Under the pieces are notes generated by a model, which ran no database searches, was not told the DNA's origin, and saw nothing but the letters and a program-made list of their open reading frames with translations. From Fodinibius salicampi (GTDB lineage Bacteria; Bacteroidota; Rhodothermia; Balneolales; Balneolaceae), in the NCBI RefSeq assembly GCF_039545095.1, contig NZ_BAABRS010000001.1, forward strand, positions 1,612,001-1,676,000: a stretch of 64,000 nucleotides of DNA, in the 5' to 3' direction. Positions 45,220 through 52,940 of the stretch are shown piece after piece (positions within the stretch are counted from its first letter, which is position 1; each line of letters begins with the position of its first letter). Position numbers and translations under genes: made by a program.

Positions 45220-46127
45220 TGGTGATCGTCATCAGGATTTTCCAGAAATGCTCGCTGATCATTGTTAGTTATAATGTTAGTGACTACTAATTTTACATAT
45301 ATAACCTCAAGTACATATCCAACACTGTGATTACTAGGCTTGTGAGGCAGTTCTAAACTTTCCCCAGCGTATATCAGTTGACCAGTATCTGTAGCCAAAA
45401 TGTATTCTCCTGTTTCGGTATCTTCACACCAGTTTTTTTCAGATATATTATATTTTTTTTCAAATTCTTTAAACGAAATAGTTTCTTCAAAAATAATTAG
45501 GGGATCATTTGAGACTCCAAAATCCTCATCGGAACATTGATCTTCAAAATATTTTTCATCGATATAGCGTCCATCTTTTTGCCTATAGGCATTTGATTTA
45601 CTTTTGGAAATTGACTCTTTGTTTTTTGTCTTACGCTCCCCGACTTCACTACTTTTTTCCACAGTATTTTTAACACCAAATCTATTTTTTTCGAAATCGT
45701 AGTTCTTGCTAAACTGAATAGCGGCATACTGAAATTCATCCAGTGTTTTACTTACAGCACTAGGTGCAATATCAGATATGTTTTCATAGATAACCTCCGT
45801 AGCTGTCTCAAAGGTTTTTTGGTGAGCCGTAACATTATTACGAAATGTTTTTGACTCTATACTCATCAGATAATAAGTGAGTAAAGGCAAGTCACCTTCA
45901 CTTTTTTCAATAAGTGTTTCCAGGCTTTCTGAAGTAAAATTATCGGACATAATACGATTCGCATGCCAACTTCTTACTCGCTGTCCCACAAGAAATATGA
46001 ATGCTTCCTCTCCATCTATATTATAATCTCTGCAGATAGCTTGGTAATTATTTGCCATTACCTTTGCTGTTTTTCCTGGAGACCCAGGACCAGCATTAAA
46101 CCATTTCTTCTTAAGCCAACTAGCCAT
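45192..46127 (-). CDS. Hypothetical protein (311 aa)
   Basis: Not recognised. The N-terminal half (1-140) looks alpha-helical (WLKKKWFNAGPGSPGKTAK, AICRDYNIDGEEAFIFLVG), the middle (155-200) is a low-complexity Lys/Ser/Glu linker, and the C-terminal part (200-311) is beta-rich with NWCEDTETGEYILATDTGQ and YVLEVIYVKLVVTN. It is soluble and has no signal peptide. It is the largest protein of the minus-strand accessory cluster and a possible two-domain sensor or effector, but this is a guess. Confidence 0.5.
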   Translation of the reverse strand: MASWLKKKWFNAGPGSPGKTAKVMANNYQAICRDYNIDGEEAFIFLVGQRVRSWHANRIMSDNFTSESLETLIEKSEGDLPLLTYYLMSIESKTFRNNVTAHQKTFETATEVIYENISDIAPSAVSKTLDEFQYAAIQFSKNYDFEKNRFGVKNTVEKSSEVGERKTKNKESISKSKSNAYRQKDGRYIDEKYFEDQCSDEDFGVSNDPLIIFEETISFKEFEKKYNISEKNWCEDTETGEYILATDTGQLIYAGESLELPHKPSNHSVGYVLEVIYVKLVVTNIITNNDQRAFLENPDDDHQCWVKSHYF

Positions 46128-46138
46128 CGTATTTAAAA

Positions 46139-46351
46139 TCAGTTAGTACTACTAATTATCGAATAGATTAAGAACCCCAGTATTACTAAACCTACACTTA
46201 GTACTGCCTCAAAACGAAATCCTTGCCAGAAAGTACTTTCCCCATTAAATACCGCATCTATACCTCCACAACTACCCCAAATTACTATCATGACTACCGC
46301 CAGTATAACTTTTGCTGCTGTATCACCCTCTGTTTCCTTTTGTTTAGACAT
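46139..46351 (-). CDS. Small two-helix membrane protein (70 aa)
   Basis: A short soluble start (MSKQKETEGD) precedes two membrane helices (about 12-30 and 48-66) with a loop GGIDAVFNGESTFWQGF between. No family recognised. It lies 11 bp from the 311-residue gene and probably shares its transcript. Confidence 0.5.
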   Translation of the reverse strand: MSKQKETEGDTAAKVILAVVMIVIWGSCGGIDAVFNGESTFWQGFRFEAVLSVGLVILGFLIYSIISSTN

Positions 46352-46482
46352 GTTATAATATTTTTTTGTGGTATATTCAGGTAATATGTTATGAACTTAC
46401 TTTTCAAGTATATTCAATTACTCTATATCAATTAGCCCTTCTTGATCGAAGCATTTATAAAAATTTACCACTTGTGTTGGTT

Positions 46483-47154
46483 TTATTGTGGGGACCCATC
46501 AGCTATCTTATTAAAAGATAATTTTTTCTTAGTGTCGATATTTAACTCATTGTGTAATAAATAAAAGGTATCAAGTTCACTTTCACATAAGGAGATGTAC
46601 TCTGCATCCTCTTCATCCCAGACATTCTTTGCAACTTGTCCACGAATAAAAGTATCAGAACCCTGCCCATCAAAATATTTCCCACTTCTATTATCTCGTT
46701 CATGAAACCAAAAATCTGGTATGCCGTGTTCTTCTTTAAAATCCTCAACGGGAAATGTTTCTAAAATATCAATTTTGTAATCCATACGTATTGGAAGAGA
46801 TGTATCCCCTTCTACGAAATCTAATGAATTGTTAAATAACAGATTATGCATCGTAATAAGAACTCTCTTTTTAATTATGGGAATGACATATTCTAATCGA
46901 TATGTTTTTTTCTTTTTTTCAGAACTAGATTCATATTCAATTTCTGCGAATAGACTATTTGACTTATATATAAACCTTGTGTTGAACTGGAAATAAGGTC
47001 CATAGTATTCACATACATATCTATAGTCTGAAGATTTTTTAATACTAAATTTTGGGTAATCACGCCTTATTCGGTAAGCAACTGGCTTTATGTAATCCCA
47101 ACAGGGACCAAATTTACTAAGCTTCTTTTTTCGAGAATTAAATAATCCAAACAT
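46483..47154 (-). CDS. Hypothetical protein (223 aa)
   Basis: Not recognised. It starts MFGLFNSRKKKLSKFGP, has a beta-rich middle (YEYYGPYFQFNTRF-like segment, SLFAEIEYES, YRLEYVIPIIKKRVLIT) and many Asp/Glu in the C-terminal half. No signal or membrane helix. Its start lies 209 bp from the divergent XRE gene and it is the first gene of the minus-strand cluster. Confidence 0.5.
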   Translation of the reverse strand: MFGLFNSRKKKLSKFGPCWDYIKPVAYRIRRDYPKFSIKKSSDYRYVCEYYGPYFQFNTRFIYKSNSLFAEIEYESSSEKKKKTYRLEYVIPIIKKRVLITMHNLLFNNSLDFVEGDTSLPIRMDYKIDILETFPVEDFKEEHGIPDFWFHERDNRSGKYFDGQGSDTFIRGQVAKNVWDEEDAEYISLCESELDTFYLLHNELNIDTKKKLSFNKIADGSPQ

Positions 47155-47312
47155 ACTTAAAGTCTGTATCTACTTGATTGGTGTTTCTATATAGAGCGAT
47201 ACCTTCTTTTTACATTTAGTTGCATTATGATAAAATAAGATGGAAATCCAATAGATCCTTAATTTTCCCATCTATATAATATATTATATCATTATATATT
47301 ATATTTTTTTGT

Positions 47313-47332
47313 TGTCTATAGACCGTAGTCTA
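47313..47332 (+). promoter_or_regulatory. C-box-like palindromic operator upstream of XRE gene
   Basis: GTCTATAGAC (47313-47322) is a perfect 10-bp palindrome followed by CG and TAGTCTA, giving the double-site look GTCTATAGAC-CG-TAGTCTA. It resembles operators of restriction-modification controller (C) proteins, where GACTnnnAGTC-like sites flank a central GTCCGTG-like element. It lies 31 bp upstream of the XRE start. Confidence 0.45.
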
Positions 47333-47363
47333 AATATACGATTTCCCTTTACTTATTCAAGCA

Positions 47364-47606
47364 ATGGTAAAGGGAAACGAAATACAGAAAGCACTTGGTA
47401 AAACCGTGAGGGAATTACGGTTAGCTAACAATCTTTCTCAGGAAAAATTAGCAGAATTAGCCTCTCTTGACAGGTCTTATATATCTGAAGTTGAAAATGG
47501 TAATAAAACTGCTTCGATTATTACGGTTTTTAAAATTGCTGTTGCTTTAGATATTAAACCTAGCCAGTTGTTACAGAAGATGGAAGAGTATTTTGAATTT
47601 AATTAG
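47364..47606 (+). CDS. XRE-family regulator (C-protein-like)
   Basis: The 80-residue protein is a single helix-turn-helix domain: LGKTVRELRLANNLSQEKLAELASLDRSYIS in two overlapping parts, LGKTVRELRLANNLSQEKLA and ELASLDRSYISEVENGNKT, followed by LSQLL-type helix KPSQLLQKMEEYF. Size and layout equal those of restriction-modification controller proteins and small immunity-type repressors. A C-box-like palindrome precedes it, so it may regulate itself. The restriction genes are 4-6 kb away and divided by other genes. Confidence 0.85.
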   Translation: MVKGNEIQKALGKTVRELRLANNLSQEKLAELASLDRSYISEVENGNKTASIITVFKIAVALDIKPSQLLQKMEEYFEFN

Positions 47607-47787
47607 GCTCAATATTTTATACGGAATAAATCTGTCATAGCCTATCAATTCAAAAAACTGGTCACTAACATCACTCTATCCTTCCCACTCTTTTAGCCTC
47701 CATGATCTTATTTCTTGCTAATTTTTGGCTTTGGCAAGCAGATCTAGGTGATTACTGGAGTAATAAATAAAAAATATTTAAAAAAAT

Positions 47788-47819
47788 TTGTAAGGATTGT
47801 CCTCTGAAACGTACTTACT
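47788..47819 (+). promoter_or_regulatory. ECF-type promoter motif A
   Basis: TTGTAAGGA, 14 nt, GTACTTACT. The same two boxes with the same spacing recur at 47914-47945. Conserved boxes with a fixed spacer and free sequence between are what an alternative sigma factor promoter should look like. Confidence 0.55.
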
Positions 47820-47821
47820 TA

Positions 47822-47890
47822 TGAGAATGTATTTCTCTTTGATGAGATGAGTCAAGTCCTGCATTGTGAAAGGTGCAGGGCTTTTCATTT
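47822..47890 (+). ncRNA. Putative short terminated RNA (about 65 nt)
   Basis: A transcript starting a few bases after motif A would be ended by the hairpin at 47854-47883 and the following T-run. A 9-codon frame (ATG at 47821) is inside. It could be a small RNA or a leader-peptide attenuator. No known RNA family was recognised; the call rests on promoter motif plus terminator only. Confidence 0.35.
47854..47883 (+). terminator. Rho-independent terminator of the short RNA
   Basis: AAGTCCTGCA (47854-47863) pairs with TGCAGGGCTT (47874-47883) with one G-U pair; TTCATTTTTT follows. Confidence 0.75.
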
Positions 47891-47913
47891 TTTATCAATT
47901 TTGTTAAGAATTT

Positions 47914-47945
47914 TTGTAAGGAATGCCTCTCTAAAGGTACTTACT
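47914..47945 (+). promoter_or_regulatory. ECF-type promoter motif B
   Basis: TTGTAAGGA, 14 nt, GTACTTACT: identical boxes and spacing to motif A. It lies about 30 bp upstream of the TTG start of the 62-codon gene. Confidence 0.55.
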
Positions 47946-47973
47946 ATAAAAACAACAATTAATTACTGTACTG

Positions 47974-48162
47974 TTGGATCAAAAAAATAAGCTTACACAA
48001 GACATTACGAAGTATTTACGGGGACAATTTTCAGAAGATGAGGCTATTGATCTCTGGCTCCGATTACTGCAATACCCTGAATGGATCTTCTACCTGAAAG
48101 TGGAAATAGCTATTAATGGAATGATTAATTCTAAATCAGAAGTATACAGGCGACAGGGATGA
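47974..48162 (+). CDS. Small hypothetical protein (62 aa)
   Basis: A TTG start gives a 62-residue helical protein: DITKYLRGQFSEDEAIDLWL, then RLLQYPEWIFYLKVEIAING. The EDEAIDLWLRLLQYPE part resembles the helical N-terminus of anti-sigma-like or zinc-finger-less regulators, but this is not certain. It lies directly behind promoter motif B, so control by an alternative sigma factor is inferred. Confidence 0.5.
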   Translation: MDQKNKLTQDITKYLRGQFSEDEAIDLWLRLLQYPEWIFYLKVEIAINGMINSKSEVYRRQG

Positions 48163-48350
48163 ATGTTTTATCAACCTGATATATGGATAAGGAAAGGTCA
48201 CTTTGCATGATAATATTTAATAATAATACGTTATTTGTGTTTAAACGCAATATTTAGCAAACTACGTCTTTGCAGCATAATATCATTATAACATTAGCTT
48301 ATTGACATAATTATAGGTTAGGTACTTTCAATAATTAAATCGGAATTGTT

Positions 48351-49229
48351 TTGTCAAAAAATTTCCAAACAATAAGTACATATGATAGCCTTGTCCTAAT
48401 TGAGAGTCTTGGTATAAATGATAATAAAACTGGACTACAATTAGGTCAAAAATTGAAGACCTACTGTGACAACAATAATATAGTAGTCTCATATCTAAGT
48501 GTTTCTAATAGAAACCAATTTATTGCGACACTTAATCAAATAAATGATGATATACTAAATGGAACTAATCAGATTTTATCTGGTGGTGCGAAATATCCAA
48601 TTCTCCACCTTGATATCCATGGTTCTGAAAGGGGGCTACATCTATCAAATGGTGATCTGATAGAGTGGGATGATTTTGCATCAGTATGTAGAAATATTAA
48701 TAACAGCACTAAAAACAATTTGATAATTGTTTTAGCTGTATGTAAAGGTTATAAATCAATTGTCAATATTACGCCAAAAACTTTGACACCATATTATGCT
48801 TTGATAGGACCAGAAAAAATTGTCTACGAAAAAGATATCGAGAGATTATTCCCGAAATTTTATCTTAAACTCTTCAAGACTAATATTCTTACAGATGCAA
48901 TTAAATTGCTAAAACCAGAATATCACCTATATCATTGCGAAATGGTTTTTGCCAATGCTTATAGTAAATATATAAGGGAAAAATGTCGTGGAGAAGGAAA
49001 AGAAGAAAGACTTGAAGAGTTAATTGATAAATTCAAGAAAATGAATCCACATGTTGAAAACTATTCTGAGGTTAGAGAGCTATTGGTTGACCTAATTAAA
49101 CCCCGTAAGGAATCATATAATAAATTTAGACATAGATTTTTGTTATCAAATTTGAGGGTGAATAAAGATAGGTTCAGTGTTGATTTGGATGATATCCTTG
49201 ACATTATTGGAAGAGAAGAAAGTACCTAA
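48351..49229 (+). CDS. Caspase/CHAT-like His-Cys protein
   Basis: The 292-residue protein (TTG start) has the caspase-fold core: a His motif ILHLDIHGSERGLHLSNG, with His90, and a strand-Cys motif LIIVLAVCKGYKS, with Cys131, about 40 residues apart as in CHAT and metacaspase-like peptidases. The rest (150-292) is helical and charged (YREKCRGEGKEERLEELI-type). CHAT-like proteases are often effectors in bacterial immune systems. The stop codon lies in a CCTAAC sequence that fits an integron-like cassette end. The target is unknown. Confidence 0.65.
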   Translation: MSKNFQTISTYDSLVLIESLGINDNKTGLQLGQKLKTYCDNNNIVVSYLSVSNRNQFIATLNQINDDILNGTNQILSGGAKYPILHLDIHGSERGLHLSNGDLIEWDDFASVCRNINNSTKNNLIIVLAVCKGYKSIVNITPKTLTPYYALIGPEKIVYEKDIERLFPKFYLKLFKTNILTDAIKLLKPEYHLYHCEMVFANAYSKYIREKCRGEGKEERLEELIDKFKKMNPHVENYSEVRELLVDLIKPRKESYNKFRHRFLLSNLRVNKDRFSVDLDDILDIIGREEST

Positions 49230-49380
49230 CCGCGTTAAGTGGGACGTGCCTCACCCTTGCCTGCCTATTTTGTGCTGGTCAATTTCCATAGTACATTTTT
49301 TTAAACTTAACGTTGATCTGTCTGCACCATAAGTGCGATGTCGTTAGCCAGTTTTAACCTTAATCAGAAAACTGATTAGA
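49230..49380 (+). repeat. Possible cassette-type recombination site
   Basis: The spacer starts with ACCTAAC (49224-49230, overlapping the stop) and has CGTTAAGT (49233-49240) mirrored by ACTTAACG (49305-49312), then GTTAGCC (49343-49349). ACCTAAC is the exact reverse complement of GTTAGGT at 48317-48323, just before the caspase-like gene. This is the end relation expected in a gene cassette. The arm spacing is not that of a textbook attC, so it is tentative. Confidence 0.3.
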
Positions 49381-50052
49381 ATGAGAATTCAATTTGACAA
49401 TGAAAGGTTCGATATAGATCAAAGGCCAGATGAATGTCCAATATGTCATCACGGTATTGAACCTGAAGAAATTTCATTTCACGTTATTGAAGTAGGTGAT
49501 GTAATGCGAAGTGATATACTTCAAATATTTTACAGATGCCCAAGGAGAGATTGCCAAAACTCGTTTATTGGTAGTTATAGGAAAAGCACAGTAGGTGCTC
49601 GTGTTAGAGGTCCATTTCGTTTAAATTCTACAGCTCCACAGAGAACTAAAAGGCTCAGTTTTCACAAAGAAATTGAAGACCTGTCGGAAGATTTTGTGGA
49701 GATATATTCTCAAGCTCATATAGCGGAACAAAAAAATCTGCTACAAATTTGTGGTCCTGGTTATCGAAAAGCGCTCGAATTTTTAGTTAAGGATTTTGCT
49801 GTAAATGAAAATCCAGATGATGAAGAAAATATTAGAAAAACTTATCTATCAACTTGTATAAATAACTACATAGACGACGCTAATATAAAATCATGTGCAG
49901 AGCGGGCAGCTTGGTTAGGCAATGATGAGACTCATTATACTAGAAAATGGGAAGACAAAGATCTTCAAGATCTCAAAATATTAATTGAGCTGACAGAAGG
50001 TTGGATACGAAATGTTATTTTAACTAAACAATATAATGACGAAATGAATTAA
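49381..50052 (+). CDS. Zinc-ribbon DUF4145 protein
   Basis: The 223-residue protein begins with a zinc ribbon, Cys19-x2-Cys22 (ECPICHHG) and Cys53-x4-Cys58 (YRCPRRDCQN), followed by a helical DUF4145 domain (about 95-215; GYRKALEFLVKDFAVNE is the core). DUF4145 occurs in proteins of defence islands and near restriction genes; its role is unknown. It follows the caspase-like gene in the same direction. Confidence 0.75.
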   Translation: MRIQFDNERFDIDQRPDECPICHHGIEPEEISFHVIEVGDVMRSDILQIFYRCPRRDCQNSFIGSYRKSTVGARVRGPFRLNSTAPQRTKRLSFHKEIEDLSEDFVEIYSQAHIAEQKNLLQICGPGYRKALEFLVKDFAVNENPDDEENIRKTYLSTCINNYIDDANIKSCAERAAWLGNDETHYTRKWEDKDLQDLKILIELTEGWIRNVILTKQYNDEMN

Positions 50053-50079
50053 ACTTGCTAACCCCTTCAAAAAGGAAAA

Positions 50080-50154
50080 ATGTCAAGCAGGCAGTTTTCA
50101 CTTCTCATAGTTATATATATTTGGGCAAGCTTAATTGGTATAATTGTTTTTTAA
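50080..50154 (+). CDS. 24-residue membrane peptide
   Basis: An ATG at 50080 with AAAGGA five bases upstream opens 24 codons: MSSRQFSLLIVIYIWASLIG then IIVF and stop. The peptide is one hydrophobic helix with a short basic start, like type I toxin peptides. A 14-bp terminator hairpin lies 75 bp downstream. The good ribosome site is unusual in this lineage. No homologue is recognised. Confidence 0.4.
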   Translation: MSSRQFSLLIVIYIWASLIGIIVF

Positions 50155-50228
50155 ATTAAAAATAAACTTTAAGTTAGTTATGCATGCTGTTTTGCAAAAA
50201 GGCTTAAAAGCATGTTAAAGCAACATAT

Positions 50229-50270
50229 AAAGGGTTACTATATATGCTTATGCCTCTATAGTAACCCTTT
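50229..50270 (+). terminator. Strong rho-independent terminator
   Basis: AAAGGGTTACTATA (50229-50242) pairs perfectly with TATAGTAACCCTTT (50257-50270); ATTTTTTTAC follows. It ends the transcript of the zinc-ribbon gene and the small peptide, 34 bp before the next gene. Confidence 0.92.
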
Positions 50271-50303
50271 ATTTTTTTACATAATAAAATAAGACTTAAA
50301 TAA

Positions 50304-51398
50304 ATGCCTACTACTCAAGAATCACTCTGGCAACCTATCAAAAAAGCTTTGAGTCATGATGGGTGGACTAAATTACAATCAATTTACAGTACTGTAGAAA
50401 CGGAAATTGACTTTGATGATGAGGACTTGCAACCCGAAGCTACTGACTCCAGTCAACCTGCCTGGAAAAAAAATGTCAGAAATGTACTTCAGTCCCAAAA
50501 AAGTCGAGGGGAAGTTTTGCATCAGAGGACTGCTAAATACAAATTACCTACAACAGGTGACGACTGGAGCTATTCAGAAGTAGATGCCACGGTTAAAGAT
50601 TATTTCGAAATGCTAAAGCTTGAACTTCAGAATAAGTCCTTCAACAAAGCAGCTCATAACCGTTCTTTGAAACCCGAACTTAACAACAGAAGCAGAGGAG
50701 CTGTAGAGTTTAAACATCAGAATATAAGTTCGGTTCTTGAGGAAATGGGTCTCCCATATATAAATGGATATAAACCTTATCCAAATAAACAGACCCTTCT
50801 AAAGGAAGTAATCATTGACGAATTGCAATCTGATGAAAGGTTACAAAATCTTTTTGAACAATTAGCTGCAAAACCTGCGCAAAAAACTAGTCTTTTTCAA
50901 AAGGAATCGGACTTAGACTCTGTTTTTACAGATCCTCCTGATTTTATTAACAGTTCAAAAGACTCCCAAGATAGAAATCGGAAAGGAGCACATATAGATT
51001 TTGCACAAAAAGAAGCCCAGAATCGAAAACTAGGTCAGCAAGGTGAAGAGTATGTAATTTCAATTGAAAAAAGGAGATTGCAGAAGATTGGTCGGTCTGA
51101 TCTTGCAGATCTTGTCGAATGGACATCAAAAGAGAAAGGGGATGGCTATGGTTATGACATTACCTCATTCAATGAATACGGAGATGAAATATTCATCGAA
51201 GTTAAAACTACTAAGCTTAGTATTAAGCAGGCTTTCTTCGTTACTGCGAATGAATTAAATACTTCAGAAGAACTAAGTGATTCCTTTCAACTGTATCGTG
51301 TTTATAACTTTTCTAATAATCCTAAGGTATATATTTTAAAAGGGAATCTAGCTGAACAGCTTAACCTTATTCCAACTGAATATCGTGCCGAAATTTAA
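50304..51398 (+). CDS. DUF3883-type PD-(D/E)XK nuclease
   Basis: The 364-residue protein has a winged-helix-like N-terminus (SLWQPIKKALSHDGWTKLQS), a middle domain (EFKHQNISSVLEEMGLPYIN near 135-154) and a C-terminal nuclease domain (240-350): Glu248/Glu249 on the first helix, Asp285 (GYDITSF), Glu299 and Lys301 (IEVKTTK). This is the DUF3883 layout seen in restriction-like and defence nucleases. It reads toward the restriction genes on the other strand and is transcribed after its own terminator-limited spacer. Confidence 0.78.
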   Translation: MPTTQESLWQPIKKALSHDGWTKLQSIYSTVETEIDFDDEDLQPEATDSSQPAWKKNVRNVLQSQKSRGEVLHQRTAKYKLPTTGDDWSYSEVDATVKDYFEMLKLELQNKSFNKAAHNRSLKPELNNRSRGAVEFKHQNISSVLEEMGLPYINGYKPYPNKQTLLKEVIIDELQSDERLQNLFEQLAAKPAQKTSLFQKESDLDSVFTDPPDFINSSKDSQDRNRKGAHIDFAQKEAQNRKLGQQGEEYVISIEKRRLQKIGRSDLADLVEWTSKEKGDGYGYDITSFNEYGDEIFIEVKTTKLSIKQAFFVTANELNTSEELSDSFQLYRVYNFSNNPKVYILKGNLAEQLNLIPTEYRAEI

Positions 51399-51445
51399 AT
51401 GGTAAGTTAGATATAACAGCATAAAAGTATAAAAAATTAACTGAG

Positions 51446-51688
51446 TTAGCTTATCTCAACTAGTTCTTGAATTCCCGCATCCCACTTTTCAGCAATTTCT
51501 TCTAAAGAAAAGAATTTAGCCTTTTTACCGCTGATTATGTGAAAATTATCTGTTCCATGATAATAAATGGTCACTCCATCACTCTGAGTTCTAAAAAGAC
51601 TCCACATAACATCTCCCCCAGAGTTATACAGCAAATCTTCTTTAGCATGAGAGAATTTATTTTCCAATAATTTATTATGCTTATTCAT
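51446..51688 (-). CDS. Small hypothetical protein (80 aa) of the restriction operon
   Basis: Not recognised. A soluble 80-residue protein with a strand-rich middle (DVMWSLFRTQSDGVTIYYHG). It starts three bases after the stop of the PLD-type nuclease gene and is the last gene of the vsr-led minus-strand operon. Confidence 0.5.
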   Translation of the reverse strand: MNKHNKLLENKFSHAKEDLLYNSGGDVMWSLFRTQSDGVTIYYHGTDNFHIISGKKAKFFSLEEIAEKWDAGIQELVEIS

Positions 51689-51691
51689 CGC

Positions 51692-52669
51692 TTACCTCTT
51701 TTTTGTTTTAGAATTATCGCTACTCGCAAAATCCATATAATAGGTTTCAGCATCAATTTTATAAAAATCAATATAATTTCTCCCATATTTCTCCAAGTGG
51801 TGTATTTTTACGCGTTGACCAGAAGATAATCCTAGTCTCTTTCTTAAGTATCTTCCCAAGATACTATTACCTTTAGGAGTTTCTATCGCATCTCCTTCAC
51901 GACCTTTCTGAGCTCTGGTAAATATCATTTTCTTTCCGTCATCAGTGTAAACAGTAAACCTATTAGGTTTCGGAGGAAAAAAGTCACTTTTATATACTTC
52001 AGGTCTTAGTTGAATATAGGCTTCATTTTTATTTCGTTTTCCTCTGAATCCCCAGTTCAATCCTGACTTATTTCTCATTTTTCCGTCACTTTTTTTAGGT
52101 AAAGGAACTGAAATGCTGGGCAAGCCTTCTAAAAAGTTCTCATTACCAGGCTTTTTACCGATGGGAGCTATGGAAACCTTACTTTCAATTTCAGGACTTG
52201 TACAAAGAGCTGAGCCTTGATTAATCCTGTTATAATAAGTCAATGCTTCTTCTGGTGGGCTAGAAACCAGTAATTCATGCTGGTTGTAAAAATTGCTTTC
52301 GTTCTCTACAAAAGCAACCTGTGAATAATTTGCTGAACCTATATATGCCTCTCTGGGCTCACCCCCAGATAACCATATATAGAGTTTAGAATGTACAGGA
52401 TCTCCTTTGATGATGTATCTGCAACCAAAATTGTCAGATTCTCTTTGAGTGTATTCTTGAAAACACTCATGGTTAACTGAATCAATTCCACTTAACGGTG
52501 TCATACCGACAGTAAGGTTAACGCTAGGAAACAAGTCCAGTTCAACCAATTTAGTTAAGTGATATTCAGCCATTGCAGCAGATCCATAACCAGTAAGTAT
52601 GCAAAGCTCATCACTATTATTAGCTGGATCTATCAGTATCTTTTTAAATAAATCTTTCTCAAGTACCAT
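51692..52669 (-). CDS. PLD-type restriction endonuclease (NgoFVII-like)
   Basis: The 325-residue protein has a phospholipase-D-like nuclease domain (1-150): HSK at 93-95 (VHSKLYIWL) and GSANYSQ at 111-117, i.e. the HxK(x)nGSxN signature with one copy, plus NQHELLV. The C-terminal part (200-310) has a Lys-rich DNA-binding look (GRYLRKRLGLSSGQRVKIHH). This is the NgoFVII family layout; BfiI is a related PLD-type enzyme. Such enzymes dimerise to form the active site and need no metal. The adjacent cytosine methyltransferase is the probable protective partner. Confidence 0.75.
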   Translation of the reverse strand: MVLEKDLFKKILIDPANNSDELCILTGYGSAAMAEYHLTKLVELDLFPSVNLTVGMTPLSGIDSVNHECFQEYTQRESDNFGCRYIIKGDPVHSKLYIWLSGGEPREAYIGSANYSQVAFVENESNFYNQHELLVSSPPEEALTYYNRINQGSALCTSPEIESKVSIAPIGKKPGNENFLEGLPSISVPLPKKSDGKMRNKSGLNWGFRGKRNKNEAYIQLRPEVYKSDFFPPKPNRFTVYTDDGKKMIFTRAQKGREGDAIETPKGNSILGRYLRKRLGLSSGQRVKIHHLEKYGRNYIDFYKIDAETYYMDFASSDNSKTKKR

Positions 52670-52717
52670 ATTTTTAGTTATTAGTGGATGTGAAAAGACC
52701 TATGTATAAATATTAGC

Positions 52718-52927
52718 TTAATTAGCATTCTCTGTAAATATACTTTCTACAATCTCTTCTGCTCTCCTGAATGCTCTTTCATCCTCTTCATCGTCTAGCA
52801 TATACTCATTCTCTTTAAGATGATTCAAAGCTTCATTGAGGGTGCAAATTTCTTTGTCATTTATCCAGTCAGCAAGTATCGTAAATCCGAGCTCTTCCAG
52901 CTCTAATAGTAAAAGATCTTTTTCCAT
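52718..52927 (-). CDS. Small acidic hypothetical protein (69 aa)
   Basis: Start ATG 52927 (MEKDLLLLELEELGFTILAD) leaves 13 bases after the vsr stop. The body is helical and acidic (DDEEDERAFRRAEEIVES). Function unknown; it may help or restrain the neighbouring nuclease. Confidence 0.45.
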   Translation of the reverse strand: MEKDLLLLELEELGFTILADWINDKEICTLNEALNHLKENEYMLDDEEDERAFRRAEEIVESIFTENAN

Positions 52928-52940
52928 ATGCTTTAATCCA

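Larger units (their letters stand above)
47607..47973 (+). other. Intergenic region with two ECF-type promoters and a short RNA
   Basis: These 367 bp hold no protein gene above about 60 codons. From left to right: AT-rich sequence, promoter-like motif A (47788-47819), a short transcribed stretch ending in a terminator (47854-47883), and promoter-like motif B (47913-47945) just ahead of a 62-codon gene. Confidence 0.55.

Noticed and set aside
47788-47945. CRISPR-like repeats (TTGTAAGGA...GTACTTACT twice)
   Set aside because: Only two units, with the similarity limited to two boxes at fixed spacing; a promoter explanation fits better.
49224-49349. A standard attC site
   Set aside because: The arm pairing is unequal (2 nt against 30 nt between boxes), unlike textbook attC, so it is reported only as a possibility.
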